64,000 nt of DNA from Megalobrama amblycephala (lineage: Eukaryota > Chordata > Actinopteri > Cypriniformes > Xenocyprididae): positions 14,279,734-14,343,733 of the forward strand of contig NC_063049.1 of the NCBI RefSeq assembly GCF_018812025.1, given 5' to 3'. Each line of letters opens with the position of its first letter. Within the stretch, counting starts at the first letter, position 1. Below the pieces are notes generated by a model that saw only the letters and a program-made list of their open reading frames with translations, was not told the DNA's origin and did no database searches. Shown in pieces: positions 45,112 through 55,794 of this stretch. The translations under genes were made by a program, and so were the position numbers.

Positions 45112-46358
45112 GTCAGTCCTATTAATCCAAGATGGTTCACCGCTGCTTTAACTACTAGCTGAATTTTGTCGTTTTTAGATTTAACATCCGCAGTGCTATT
45201 AATAACACCTGCAATGAATGTAACCAAGTCTCTTTTATCCACGTACACCCTTTCATTTGATCTTTTTTCCTGCTCTTGGTTCCTGATTGCCCCTTGACTG
45301 ATAATACCTTTGTTCTTTCCGTTTACCATACTTGCTGCTTCAGCATAGGTAATCTTTCTTTCTACTTTTGTTTTCTGGATTTCATTCTCCCGTTTCATAA
45401 TCTCACAACCTCCGTAAGCTACATTATGAGCTCCACCACAATTACAGCACTTTGGTTGCACCCCTGCTCCACACATTCCATATTCATGATCCCCCCCACA
45501 CCTTGCACATCTTCTCTGTTCTTTACAGTTCCTAGCTATATGACCAAACCTTTGACAGTTAAAACATCTCAATGGTTTTGGAACATAAACTCTCACTGGG
45601 TAACTCAAAAAACCCAGGAACACCTTCTTTGGCATATTGTCTTCCTCAAATTCAATCAATACTGTTTCACTTTCCTTTTTTACTCCTTCTCTTGTCGTTT
45701 TCAACCTTTGAGCTTTTATTACTTTCCCTCCTTTGATATTCTTCTTGAATTCCTCCATTCCTACACTCATTGGCACTCCTGTGATGACTCCTTTACTTCC
45801 AGCCTCATTTTTCCCTCCCAATTTCCCTGAGCTTTCCACCTTAATTTTCCCTATCTCTTTCATTTTAAGAGCTTTCTCAACTTGATTTTCATTTGCACAC
45901 CTTATCAGTAGGTTACCATCATTTAACACCTTTGCATATATTATTTCTCCCACTTTATTCGCCAAGGCTGCTGTCAACGTAAATGGGTTAATTTTCTTCA
46001 TGTCACTCTGTGATTTCTCATTAAATCTTACTATGATTGTGTACTTGACAGGTCTTTCTCTTTGATTTCCCTCTATGTCGTCATCTTCATTTTCCGATTT
46101 CTCTTCATTATCACTTCTAACTCTTTTACTCCCTTTATTTTGATTAATTTGCATCCATCTCCCTACTTCCCCCTCATTCTCCTCATCCCTCTCATCATTA
46201 CAATCCATATCAGCCCAACTAGCATTACCTACCTCTGATCCATTCACAGAACAGTCGTGCTCAACCGCCTCACAAAAGATATTTCCACCTCGACTTGTTT
46301 TTTCCGTAAACTTCCGACTACTATTTTTCCGATCTCGGCCTGCTGATGCTGCCGCCAT
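45048..46358 (-). CDS. I-type LINE ORF1: Gag-like nucleic-acid-binding protein (436 aa)
   Basis: This frame opens at the ATG 46358, four bases inside the element. The N-terminal half is charged and rich in Asn, Glu and Lys. An RRM-like region follows (VKYTIIVRFNEKSQSDMKKI onwards). Three zinc knuckles lie at residues 265-318: CFNCQRFGHIARNC, CARCGGDHEYGMC and CNCGGAHNVAYGGC. Such CCHC proteins bind LINE RNA and accompany ORF2 in I- and Jockey-type elements. The end overlaps ORF2, which suggests coupled or leaky translation of ORF2. The frame is intact. Confidence 0.88.
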   Translation of the reverse strand: MAAASAGRDRKNSSRKFTEKTSRGGNIFCEAVEHDCSVNGSEVGNASWADMDCNDERDEENEGEVGRWMQINQNKGSKRVRSDNEEKSENEDDDIEGNQRERPVKYTIIVRFNEKSQSDMKKINPFTLTAALANKVGEIIYAKVLNDGNLLIRCANENQVEKALKMKEIGKIKVESSGKLGGKNEAGSKGVITGVPMSVGMEEFKKNIKGGKVIKAQRLKTTREGVKKESETVLIEFEEDNMPKKVFLGFLSYPVRVYVPKPLRCFNCQRFGHIARNCKEQRRCARCGGDHEYGMCGAGVQPKCCNCGGAHNVAYGGCEIMKRENEIQKTKVERKITYAEAASMVNGKNKGIISQGAIRNQEQEKRSNERVYVDKRDLVTFIAGVINSTADVKSKNDKIQLVVKAAVNHLGLIGLTWEEVRENLAIQSSQDAPWIG

Positions 46359-49039
46359 TTTCTCTTTTGTTTGTTTGCCATGCTGCTCTCTTTATACAGA
46401 TGTTTTACCTGCTTCCTGTCATGTGACTGGTGACATGACAGGCCAACCATTCATTTCTTAAAGACATACACACTTAAAATGTTAAGAGGAATAAAATGGA
46501 CTAAAAAAACATGTAAACCAATTAAAACTCTATTATACATAAAATCATTGTAATAAATAGAGCGGTAAAACATGTATTTTATGTGACAGTGTCACAGGGC
46601 AACTAAAGGAAAGATTTCAGTGTCTGAAGGGTCTGAGGGTTGCACCTGACAGGGCCTGTGGCATTATTGTTGCATGTGCAGTACTCCACAATATTCCCAC
46701 CATCAGAAAGGAGAGGACCCCTGTGGTGGAGGTGCAGCCTGATGATGATCTCCAGCCAGTGCACTTGGACCACCCTAGTGGCAGAGCTGCACGGGACAGA
46801 ATTGTGGAACACCATTTTTGATTTGATTTTTTTCTTTACACACAAAAAGCCTTCATTAAATTAATAAAAGACAAGACAACATGCTTACTTCCTTGAGTTT
46901 TATTTCAATGCTTATGTCAATAGAAGCCATTGATGGTCATCTTTTGCCTGCAATAAGATATATTGTTATCCATGGTCAGCAATAGTCCTCTGTGTGAAAT
47001 AGTGTATTAGCACTTACTCTGAAGTTCCTTTTGAAGCAACTCAATTTCTAGTTCCAGTTTTCTCTTCTTTAAAGTGTCAAGTTCTATTTCTCCCCTTAAT
47101 TTTTGGCGTTTCAGGTCAAAATACTGTATTTTCTGTTTTAGATGCCGTTTATATAGATTACGGATATCACCCTGTGCCATTTTTGGATAAAAATAAATAT
47201 CAAAACCAAACCAAAAACAAAAATTAACACAAGCCTCATGCAACAGAAATAAAAAGGAGAAGTACTACACTGTCCACCTTTTTATCACTTTGTGCAGTAG
47301 GCCTGTCTGGCCTTTCCTCCTGCAAGTCAGATTGTAGTCAGAAATAATATGTACACAACTATAAATTAAGTTCTTTATGCACTTACAAGTACTTCCTCCA
47401 AAGGACAGTCATCTTAAAGGGGTTTCTTCACTGTCCTGTGCAAAAGAAACAAATGGGTATTCCAAAGTGTTGCACTTTGTCAAACCTCTTAACTCCGCCC
47501 CCTGAGTGCCGCGAACTGAAGTTCCACAGCAGAGCAGCTGAACGTCTTGCAACGGTAAATAAATATCTTGTTGTTTGAATAATTAGGCTACAAGCAGGGC
47601 CGGGTCTAGGGGGGGCTAGGGGGGGCTAGGGGGGCTAGGGGGGGCATTGCCCCCCCAGAATTTCCTTGTGCCCCCCCAAAAATGTGCAGCCAACAATAAA
47701 AATCAATAGGCCTACATAAACATTAAAAACATCTTATCTATTGATTAAGGATAGGCCACTTTATTCACAGAAAAAAAAAGTGAATATTATGTTTATAATG
47801 ATATTTAATCTCATAAAAATGGACTTAAAATCCAAAAACATGCGAACTGGGAAGTAACGAACATTAATCAGAAAACACGTCAGTGCACACCTAATCTTCA
47901 AGCAAGTAGCCTAAAAAATATCACGATGAGCCGTCATATTTTCTGCATGCTGAGATAGCTGTCAGCGAACATTTTCCTCAGTAATTTCCATAACAATGAA
48001 TAATTCGTACATTATGTCCATAAATAATTCACATAGACTACTAAGCAATAGCCAGTACAAATTAGGCCTATAATTGTTAGCCACAAGGCGGTTCTTGATG
48101 AATCACGATGCATTTTCCTCCAAACCTTTATTAATTATAATTAGCCTATTACTCAAAATATAGTTCTTTTTGTTAAAAAAAAGAACAAAGATGCGAATAA
48201 CAAACAGTATAAGTGACTATAAGAAAGAAGCTATAATTAAATTAACAGTGCATATATCAGGCTTAATAATAATTAGCTATATTAAGACCTAATTCACAGA
48301 TTAACACAACAGATTTATTTCCTTGTATGCATACGCGAATGCTCGCAAAGAAAGACGGATATTTTGAAATAATACTGTGTGCAGTGTAGGCCTATCTGAC
48401 AAATGCAATTCGCAAATAAAGACAGACCTGAATTCGAGATCACATGCCGTAGGCTTTGCGAATGCGAAGTGTCAGTAAGCGACACATTGAGATTTTTTTT
48501 TTTTAAAAAAAATAAATCTTTTTAACATAAAACACATCCCGCACTTTATTTTCTCATTCATGCATGTTCTTTCAGTAAAAACCGAAAAAGAAAGATCGAA
48601 TGCAAGTGCTTTGCAAAAGACACGCGACGCAACGTTTTATTAATATATGATAAGAGAAATGTATTTACATAAAACACTACATTATTATGTACAATATAGG
48701 CCTATTTTATAAAACATTTTCTTTATTTTCCCATTCATGCATTTACAATAAAAACTGAAAAAGAAACTTCAAACGCATGTGCTTTGCAAAAGAGGATGCA
48801 ACGTTTTAAATATATTTTAATAAAATACTACATTATTACCAACTAGGCCTATTATAATTACATTTTCTTTTTTGTTTATGCATAAATACAAAATTGGTCA
48901 CATCAGCATTATGCATTGTAAAAGCAATTGTAGCCTATATATCCATCCCGTTATGACAAATTTAAATATGACGTTAGACGTTAGTTTATTTGACCAAACA
49001 ATAAAATATATAAAACTATAAAAAATAAAGGTGACCTTT

Positions 49040-49103
49040 TAGCATAAATAAATAAATAAACCATAAATAAATAAGCAAATAAATAAATAAATAAATAAAT
49101 AAA
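49040..49103. repeat. AAAT tetranucleotide repeat
   Basis: Imperfect then perfect AAAT/AATA repeats lie upstream of the transposase inside the second hAT element. Confidence 0.85.
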
Positions 49104-49552
49104 CTGTTTGTTTTTCAATGGCTCTGACAAAGACTAAAAAAAAAAATGTGAATAAATGACACTGCATTTTTTGAAACTCAGTCGTTTTTTTTTAAACAGA
49201 ATGTTTAGCCAATCAGGAAATGGAGCTCGAGCCTACTAAATTGTAATTGGTCAGTTCGACCAATTAACCATCGCGACGCATTTATATTTGTCATAACGGT
49301 TTGATCGCTCTTGGATATTCTCTCTGGAGCTCTCATTAGCAGCCGCTCTCAGATAGCGTACTCTCTCTTGTTCTCATTTATTCTTATTGTACACAGCTTT
49401 TTAAATAAATCTCAGAATACATCTTTATTTGCTTATTTCGTTTTATTTATTTTTTTGTTCTGCCTGATTGAAGTACACAGCTTGCTTCAAATCTGTGCTA
49501 GCTTAGCTAGGCTAGCTAGCACACCATCTGTCATTCACTCTTTTCTTCACTC

Positions 49553-51873
49553 GTGACCATGCGAAAATTTTTAATACCTCTAAAAAAACCTGCAGAAAGC
49601 ACTGATAGCATAGGGGCTGCTTCTTCGGAATCGGAGCACAGCTTGCGTCATGCTACAGCTGTGCCTGCTGAATCTCATTTAGAAGGTTCTCCGACTTCAA
49701 GCACGTCTGAACCGATCGCTAGTGTGCAGCCTGCGCGTGCGCAAAATGAATGGGTCGATGATGTTAGCTATGGGCTGAAAGATACTGTACCAACACAGCC
49801 AGTGTTAAACTCTTACCCAAAACGCATGTTTGGTAGCATTGCCAGATCTTTTAATTCAGGCTGGTATCATTCAAGGCCTTGGCTGGAATATTCTGTGAAG
49901 CTGGATGCATGCTTTTGTTTCCCTTGTCGCAAATTTGGAATGGGAAATGACAAAGACCTCGTTTTCACTCGTCGTGGATACACAAATTGGAAGTCAGCAC
50001 TGGAGAAAGATAAGGGGTTTCAAAAGCATGCATCCTGCCATGGACACATACTTGCTGCAAAATCATGGGCTGAGTATGAGAGCAGAAAGGCCAGTGGTGA
50101 AACTATATCCAGTCTATTAGGGCAATCACATGTGGAGAAAAACCGCTATTATGTCAAGTCATTGGCTGAAGTTGTGCGGTTCCTTTCTGTCAACGAGCTT
50201 GCATTTCGTGGGAGTTCTGAAGGGACCCTTTGTGAATCTAACAATGCAGATCATAGCACTGGGCTTTTCCTTAAACTTTTTGAGTATACCTTGAACAAAG
50301 ACACAAAATTGGCCGAAATTGCAAGAAGTATACCTCAAAATGCTAAATACACTTCTAACCACATGCAAAATGAAATAATTGACACTTTAGCACAGTGTGT
50401 GCTGAATGAGGTAAAACGACAATATGAAAGCGCAGACAGACCAGAATTCTGTATAAAAAGTGACGGAACTCGAGATAGGTGTAATGTGGAGAACCTGTCA
50501 TTAATGATAAGGTTTGTGTGTAACTCAGTTCCAGAGGAACACCTGATTGGCCTTCTTGATCTTAAACAGTTGGATGCACAGTACATTACCTCACAAATTC
50601 TTACAGCCCTAGATGATCAAGGCTATGGTACTGACAAGATCATCAGTCAGTGCTATGATGGTGCCTCTGTCATGAGTGGTATCAGAGGTGGGGTGCAAGC
50701 TCTGATTCAAAAGAAACTTGGTAGAGAAATACCGTACATACACTGCTACAACCACCAGCTTCACTTAGCAGTAGGTGCATGCCATTCAAGCAGAAACTTG
50801 TGCAAGAACAATTTTTTGATTTGTCTTCAGCACTTCACTCACTTTTCCATCGCCAGTATGTCATACACAACTATGATGTCCCTTGCCTTAAAAGGCTGCT
50901 GGAAATTAGGTGGACAAGCCACTATGATGTGACAAAGTGCCTTGTAGACAATAAAGAGGATATTTTGGCCATTCTCTCTGAAGTTTCACACAGTAGTACT
51001 GCACCAATGGATATCAGAACAGAAGCATCTGGTTTGATGGTGCAGATTAGAACACATAACTTCTTTGACATTGGCCATTTCCTTGTGAAAATACTTGGAG
51101 TCTTAAAACCTGCAAATGCTATGTTGCAAGGTAACACTGTAAATCTGTGTACAGCAAGTGAAGTCATCAGTGCTTGCTTGCAGGCTTTAAAAGACATGCG
51201 AACAGATCCATCATGGGATCAGTTTGAAATGACAGCAGATATCCCTGGCCAAAAAAGAAAAAGAACAGTTAACAAACACCTGTCAGACAGCGTTGTCCTC
51301 ACCTCTGTTGGTCACACTGATTTAGATTCCTCTAATGATCCAAGTATGCCCCTGAAAAGATCATTGCTGCATATTCTGGACAGAGCTATTGCTGAGATGG
51401 AAAGTAGATTCTCAGTAAAGAATCTTGAATTGATAAAGGCGGTAAACTCACTTCTCCCACAGTCTGCATCTTTTCTAGATTTGGGTACGCTCAGCCCACT
51501 CCAGCTTCTTGCTGGTAGTGAAAGAGAGGGTCTCAGAAATGAAATGTGTATTGCCAAACCCATGTTGCTGAGACAGTTTCCCACTAAATCCGACCTTTCA
51601 GCAATGTGCAAACACATGCAGGGGTACAAGGAAGCATTTCCTGAGTTGCATAGATTGTATGTAACAGCTTTAGTGATTGGAGTGTCCTCTCCGTCATGTG
51701 AGAGGTCCTTCTCTACGCTGGCAAGGATTCTAACTCCTTTCAGACGCACAATGCTACATAAGAGAAAAGAGAACTTAGTCATTTTGGCCCATGAAAAAAC
51801 AATTACTAACAACTTGGATATGGAGAAATTTGTAGACCTTTTTGCCATGAGAAGCAGAAGACTTGTTCTGTGA
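49553..51873 (+). pseudogene. hAT transposase with TTF/ZMYM-type N-terminus and hATC domain
   Basis: The first frame (49553-50932) begins MTMRKFLIPLKKP and shows a TTF-type zinc-finger region (RSFNSGWYHSRPWLEYSV, DACFCFPCRKFG) and a DUF4371-like core (LVGKN-like LIRFVC, LDDQGYGTDKIISQCYDGAS with Asp, YIHCYNHQLHLAV). Near 50780 the reading shifts by one frame and continues in 50779-51873 with CLKRLLEIRWTSHYDV and a C-terminal dimerisation domain ending IGVSSPSCERSFSTLARI. The match is to transposases of the ZMYM1-like hAT group. The single frameshift is the only clear damage, so the insertion is relatively young. Confidence 0.82.
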
Positions 51874-52133
51874 AAGAGTAAAAGTAAAACAAATGATGTA
51901 CATAGCTAGTTTAGCCAGTATTTGCTTTATGCTCATATAGTATATAGTTCATGTGTTAGTATAGTTCATGAACCTATGGGCTTCTTAAATAAAGGAATCA
52001 GACTGATTTTTTTTTTATTTATTTATTTTATGAAGCAGTATTTCTTTTGCCATTAAGTATCAAACGAAGTCCAAAACATTAAGAGTGGTGATAAATGTAA
52101 ATAAATAACCAGTGATGTGTGCATATGTATATA

Positions 52134-52136
<3 letters not shown>

Positions 52137-52180
<44 letters not shown>
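52137..52180. repeat. GT microsatellite
   Basis: This is a pure GT repeat of about 22 units inside the second hAT element. Open frames coding for Thr-His runs on the minus strand are artefacts. Confidence 0.95.
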
Positions 52181-52182
<2 letters not shown>

Positions 52183-52284
52183 CGTATGTGTGTGTGTGTA
52201 TATGAATGAATACATGTAAATAATATATTAAAAACCAAATTACATAAAATACATGTAAATGCAATTAAAAAAAAAAACTGTATA

Positions 52285-52522
52285 TACTGTACAAACTGTA
52301 TATTCTCTCCCCTAAACTAACCCTACCCCTAAACCTACCCATCACAGAAAACTTTGCATTTTTAACTTATGCATTTTTACATTTTCAAAAAGCATCACTT
52401 AGTCTGATTTATCAGATATTCTCCTCATGATGAGGACCAAAAATGTCCCACAAGAACAAGGATTTCGGATATTGCCATCTTTATGGGGACATTTTATCCC
52501 CATAACGTAGGATTTACCAAGA

Positions 52523-52591
<69 letters not shown>
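52285..52591. repeat. Dispersed fish repeat ending in a CA microsatellite
   Basis: A stretch with CCCTAAACTAACCCTACCCC, ACCCATCACAGAAAACTTTG and GGGGACATTTTATCCCCATA leads directly into a pure CA repeat at 52524-52591 (about 34 units). This association of a conserved leader with a CA tail recurs in fish genomes. It is nested in the 3' half of the second hAT element. Confidence 0.6.
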
Positions 52592-52593
<2 letters not shown>

Positions 52594-53485
52594 CATCGAT
52601 CATCAGTTGCATTCTCATTCTCCCTTTTTAAAGCTGCTGTCTGTAACTTTTTTTTTGGTTAAAAATTATCCAAAATAAATTTTTGAGCAAGTACATAACC
52701 AACCAGTGTTCAAAAATATCTGCTTACCTCAGCCCGATTCACAACGGCAAGCTTGTAATAATGTTTTATAATTCTGGTGTATATGATATAATATAATAAT
52801 GACAGAGTCTAAACTTTGACAATATTTATCTTATATACAGGCATTTGACTAAAAACACATTCAGGCGTCGCTCCCAAAATGAGTTCAACGGGTCGTCTTG
52901 TTAATGTTATAAATTATTTGTCATTACCGATTAAAGAGTATCTGGCGCCACCGCATGGTTAAATAAACACATTTGCCGAGTACATTGGTATTACAGTGTG
53001 TGGAATGGTGCGCTGTGATTGGTTGAGCGGATATATCGCGTTCTGCAGAGAAAGGAGACTGGCGTTTGTCACGTTTAGGAAAGAAAGGGAGAAAGTATGA
53101 CAGAATAACACAACGGATATCGCATTTTGCGCAAAATTAATAAATTACTTTTCAATACCGACCAGATACAATACTGATTTTGGTGGAAACTCATTTTTTT
53201 TGAAAATAGCATTTATCGCGTTATTTAATATTATATTTATCATAATGTTATAATATTATATATGCAATATTATCTTTATATAATATTATAAATTATATAA
53301 TGTATAATTCACAACAAATGTCCTGTAATTTAGGTTTTCACAGTTTTTTCCACAGGGTGTATATGTGTATGTGTATGTGTGTATGTGTGTGTGTGTTTGG
53401 GAGGGGGGGGGGGATATGCTGCCCTACCAAAATTTGTGATTGCCCCCCCCAGTCCAACAAGCCTAGTACCGGGCCTGGCTACAAG

Positions 53486-53562
53486 TCGTTGTCTTTACAA
53501 AAGAAACACTAGTATGTCTATAAAGTTTCATATTTTATGCATTTGAAGCCTGAGACCGGCGG

Positions 53563-53598
<36 letters not shown>

Positions 53599-54254
53599 GC
53601 TAGCATTTGCCATCTAAGTTAGTCATAGCCTGTGCATACAGTAGTATTACATCTTTTATAAATTGAGATTTTGGCCAAACGTATTTTACAACAGGAAAAA
53701 CTGAGCGCTCATAACCTATTGATGATGACGTAGCCTAATGTGATGATGTTTTTGCACATTGCACATTTCCACACATATAACTGCATTTGACTTTGACACA
53801 AAGCGAGTGATCCTCGTCAGCTAGGTAAAATATATTTCTAAGAAATTTCTTATTTGATTTATGATGGCTATCTGCTGATAGCCTACACTTAATTCATTAA
53901 CATTTAATCATATTATATATGGTCACACAGTATGGTTAATGTTTACGATGTTAAGTATTTGCTCACTAGATATTTTTTTTAATCTTGTATTGTATACTAC
54001 TCCCCGCTTGTCTTCACATGTATCAACATAGAAAAACATGGTTTTACTACAGTAATGTTGTAGTAACTAAAAAATATTACAGAATCATCAGGTCACTGTG
54101 CTTCTTTATATTTTATCATGTAGAATGTAGTCTGTGTATTAATGTGTGTTGAGAGGGACATCCCAGTGGATCACATTGAAGTCATAAACGTCTTCAAGCA
54201 CATGGCTCACAGAAGATTGCTGTTGTAATTAGTTTTAAAGAAGCCCTGCAACCC

Positions 54255-54339
<85 letters not shown>

Positions 54340-54480
54340 ATATAACTGTCATTAATAGTGAATAAATATAAAGCTTTTGATACTATTATTTTGTGTTATT
54401 TATTGGGGTTGGGGGGGGGGGCTTTTTTAGTTTCGGCACATGCCCCTCAAAAGGTCTGTGCACGGCCCTGACACTACTCA
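53486..54480. other. Harbinger intron remnant with microsatellites and an orphan hAT end
   Basis: GA repeats lie at 53565-53595 and alternating GT/TA repeats at about 54255-54338. A G run near 54408 is followed by a sequence which, on the minus strand from 54472, begins CAGGGCCGTGCACAGACCTT. That resembles a hAT terminal inverted repeat, but I find no partner end or target duplication. No coding region was seen. Confidence 0.5.
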
Positions 54481-55562
54481 ATATTTAATCAGTTGAAATG
54501 ACAGTACCAGCCATTTGGATTATAGGCACACTTAATTTAATGCAGCAACAAAGTATTTACAGTGTAGCAAGATACATTTAAAACTCTTTTACCAGTAATG
54601 TTGTTGCTGTTACTGGTCCCTGGATTTTGGTCTAATTCCAATTATGAAATTATTACAACAATATATAAATACAACAATATATACTGTTATAAGTGATAGA
54701 ACCATAACATGGAGCACTTGCGCATTTAATTTGTCTGCTACTTTTTGCCAGCCCTCTTTCCTGGCTTTTGCACACTTTGAGGTGTTCCCTGGCGTTTTAA
54801 TTAAGGTTTCAAATTCAGCATATCCTTCTAGCAATAACTCTTGCTCTGCTGCGGTGAAAAACTGAGCGCGCTCTTTGGCCATGGTGAGCAGCCAATCACA
54901 GTATTGCTGATCAGTGTTTCTACTATCGATACATATCCCCTTTGAACTCGCAATTAAATCAGATAACATCAGCCGGATAACTTAGCTGGATCATGATGAG
55001 CACGATGATATTATCTTGGATGTCTTGTTTAATCTCAGATGTTTTAACCCTCTATGGCATGGTGTTGCCCTCAGGCAACAAACTACCTTTTTGGACCTCA
55101 CACTGCCCCTTTAATTTTTTTTAATTAAAAAAAAAAGTATAATATCACCTGACATGTCTGTCCAATCAAATAAGGGACTAAAGTGGTTGTAGCCTTTTGT
55201 TTGGGGGTGGGGCAGTCCTTTCCGGAAGCAAAGTCGCATGGGACACAGTGCCACCAATTGGTAAGTTCAATTTCACTTTTTAACATGTTTAAAATTAAAT
55301 AACTTTATATAAAAAAAATATATGTATGTGCATCAGTATGTAAAGAAGTATGTTTGATTGTTTAAAGACACATTTTGATTTTATTTATATGCTAAAACTG
55401 TGTTTTTTTGTTTGTTGCCTCAGGGCAACACTGTGCAGTTAGACCACTTTTTTTTCGGGCAATATGCTAAATTGGGGAGATGTGATCGGATGCAAAATTA
55501 GGACCACATGGTGCATTCAAGTCCTCCTGGGAAGCTCTGTGAATGCATCATATATGTGCAAT

Positions 55563-55565
55563 TTA

Positions 55566-55606
<41 letters not shown>
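55563..55606. repeat. ATT trinucleotide microsatellite
   Basis: About 14 ATT/TTA units lie in the leader of the piggyBac transposase gene. Confidence 0.9.
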
Positions 55607-55607
<1 letters not shown>

Positions 55608-55794
55608 GTTGCCACAGAGATGATGGTGCCTATCATCTCATAATCTGGCTAAATGAGTAATGTTTTCTGGCAAACTTTATCTCTCTTCTTTATTAACAGT
55701 ACACATAATGTGTACAAATTACATTGAACAGTCAGCATTAAGATATGCATTTTTCATGATCAATGTTTTTACTATCTACTGATACTTACAGGAA

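Larger units (their letters stand above)
41098..46374 (-). mobile_element. I-type LINE, both ORFs open, with 12-bp target duplication
   Basis: The element occupies 41110-46362 on the minus strand. It is flanked by an exact 12-bp duplication TCTTTTGTTTGT (41098-41109 and 46363-46374), which marks target-primed insertion. The 3' UTR (41110-41289) ends in a hairpin-like GGTGGCGGTAATGCACC...GCCAACCGCC sequence and GAA repeats as the tail. Two overlapping frames, ORF1 and ORF2, have no stop or frameshift. The 5' end lies only four bases before the ORF1 ATG, so the copy lacks a usual 5' UTR or is minimally truncated. RNase H and a CCHC ORF1 place it in the I superfamily. Confidence 0.9.
40529..46596. 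mobile_element. Solo LTR in the Harbinger transposase, itself carrying two insertions
   Basis: The outer ends are TGTAACGATC at 40529 and GTGTCACA ending at 46596, flanked by GGGC at 40525-40528 and 46597-46600. Taking out the block and one GGGC restores the Harbinger reading frame across the junction (VEMTFG into QLKERFQC), direct evidence for an insertion with a 4-bp target duplication. TG...CA ends and a 4-bp duplication fit an LTR. After subtracting the nested MITE (40731-40923) and the LINE (41110-46362), about 0.6 kb remains and no retroviral coding is present, hence solo LTR. Strand and family are unknown. Confidence 0.6.
35349..46821 (+). pseudogene. Harbinger (HARBI1-like) transposase in several exons, disrupted
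   Basis: This would be the DDE transposase of the Harbinger element. The N-terminal exon from the ATG at 35349 reads LIERYRFSHEGVIYIINLLE and LTMAQIVCISLRFFASGTF, then a TAA at 35652-35654, after which the same frame continues to the hAT insertion at 35735. Coding resumes at 39846. After a GT-AG intron it shows GFPNVIGAIDCTHVPIQAP (first Asp at 40013), then VHDSRIF (second Asp at 40260) and RVEMTFG (Glu at 40513), so the catalytic triad is still there. One-base losses disturb the frame near 40040 and 40405. The C-terminal part resumes at 46597 with FQCLKGLRVAPDRAC and ends at 46821. Not functional. Confidence 0.8.
47587..53485 (+). mobile_element. Second hAT transposon, 5.9 kb, G-rich ends
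   Basis: The element at 47595-53477 begins CAGGGCCGGGTCTAGGGGGG and its right end, reverse-complemented, begins CAGGCCCGGTACTAGG; C- and G-runs lie just inside both ends (47600-47690 and 53400-53455). An exact 8-bp duplication GCTACAAG occurs at 47587-47594 and 53478-53485. It carries a ZMYM/TTF-type hAT transposase at 49.55-51.87 kb. The flanks are AT-rich and contain several microsatellites. It interrupts the Myb-like gene of the Harbinger element. Confidence 0.88.
47007..54882 (-). pseudogene. Harbinger Myb/trihelix-like DNA-binding protein, split by a hAT insertion
   Basis: This is the second protein of Harbinger elements, which helps the transposase bind DNA and enter the nucleus. The N-terminal exon starts at 54882 (MAKERAQFFTAAEQELLLEG) and reads through TSKCAKARKEGWQKVADKLN, a Myb/SANT-like helix set as in NAIF1-type proteins, to about 54720. 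The C-terminal exon, about 47180 to the TAA at 47007, reads IRNLYKRHLKQKIQYFDLKR and KRKLELEIELLQKELQS, a charged coiled coil, and is preceded by a plausible splice acceptor. Between them lies the 5.9-kb hAT at 47595-53477 plus repeats. Whether a middle exon is lost is not clear, so I call it a probable pseudogene. Confidence 0.7.
35190..55030. mobile_element. Harbinger transposon with two convergent genes, expanded by nested insertions
   Basis: Four separated pieces together form one PIF/Harbinger element: 35.19-35.73, 39.85-40.53, 46.60-47.59 and 53.48-about 55.03 kb, about 3.7 kb in all, a normal size for the group. The plus-strand transposase gene and the minus-strand Myb/trihelix gene point at each other, with their 3' ends and polyadenylation signals facing at about 46.82-47.0 kb. 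Three insertions with exact target duplications split it: a hAT at 35735-39845 (TTTGTGGT), an LTR at 40529-46596 (GGGC) and a second hAT at 47595-53477 (GCTACAAG). The outer ends are estimated from a weak inverted similarity only. Confidence 0.75.

Noticed and set aside
41960..45830. Several plus-strand open frames of 60-184 residues
   Set aside because: They are antisense shadows of the intact I-type LINE ORFs, with low-complexity composition.
46640..46864. Independent small plus-strand gene
   Set aside because: A different frame of the same stretch is the C-terminus of the split Harbinger transposase.
49553..51873. ZMYM1-like host gene
   Set aside because: It lies inside an element with inverted ends and an exact 8-bp target duplication and carries a frameshift, so it is a transposase.
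52053..52596. Open frames with Thr-His or Cys-Val runs
   Set aside because: They are translations of GT and CA microsatellites.
54610..54969. NAIF1-like host gene
   Set aside because: The matching C-terminal coiled-coil exon lies in the same Harbinger element at 47 kb, convergent with its transposase.
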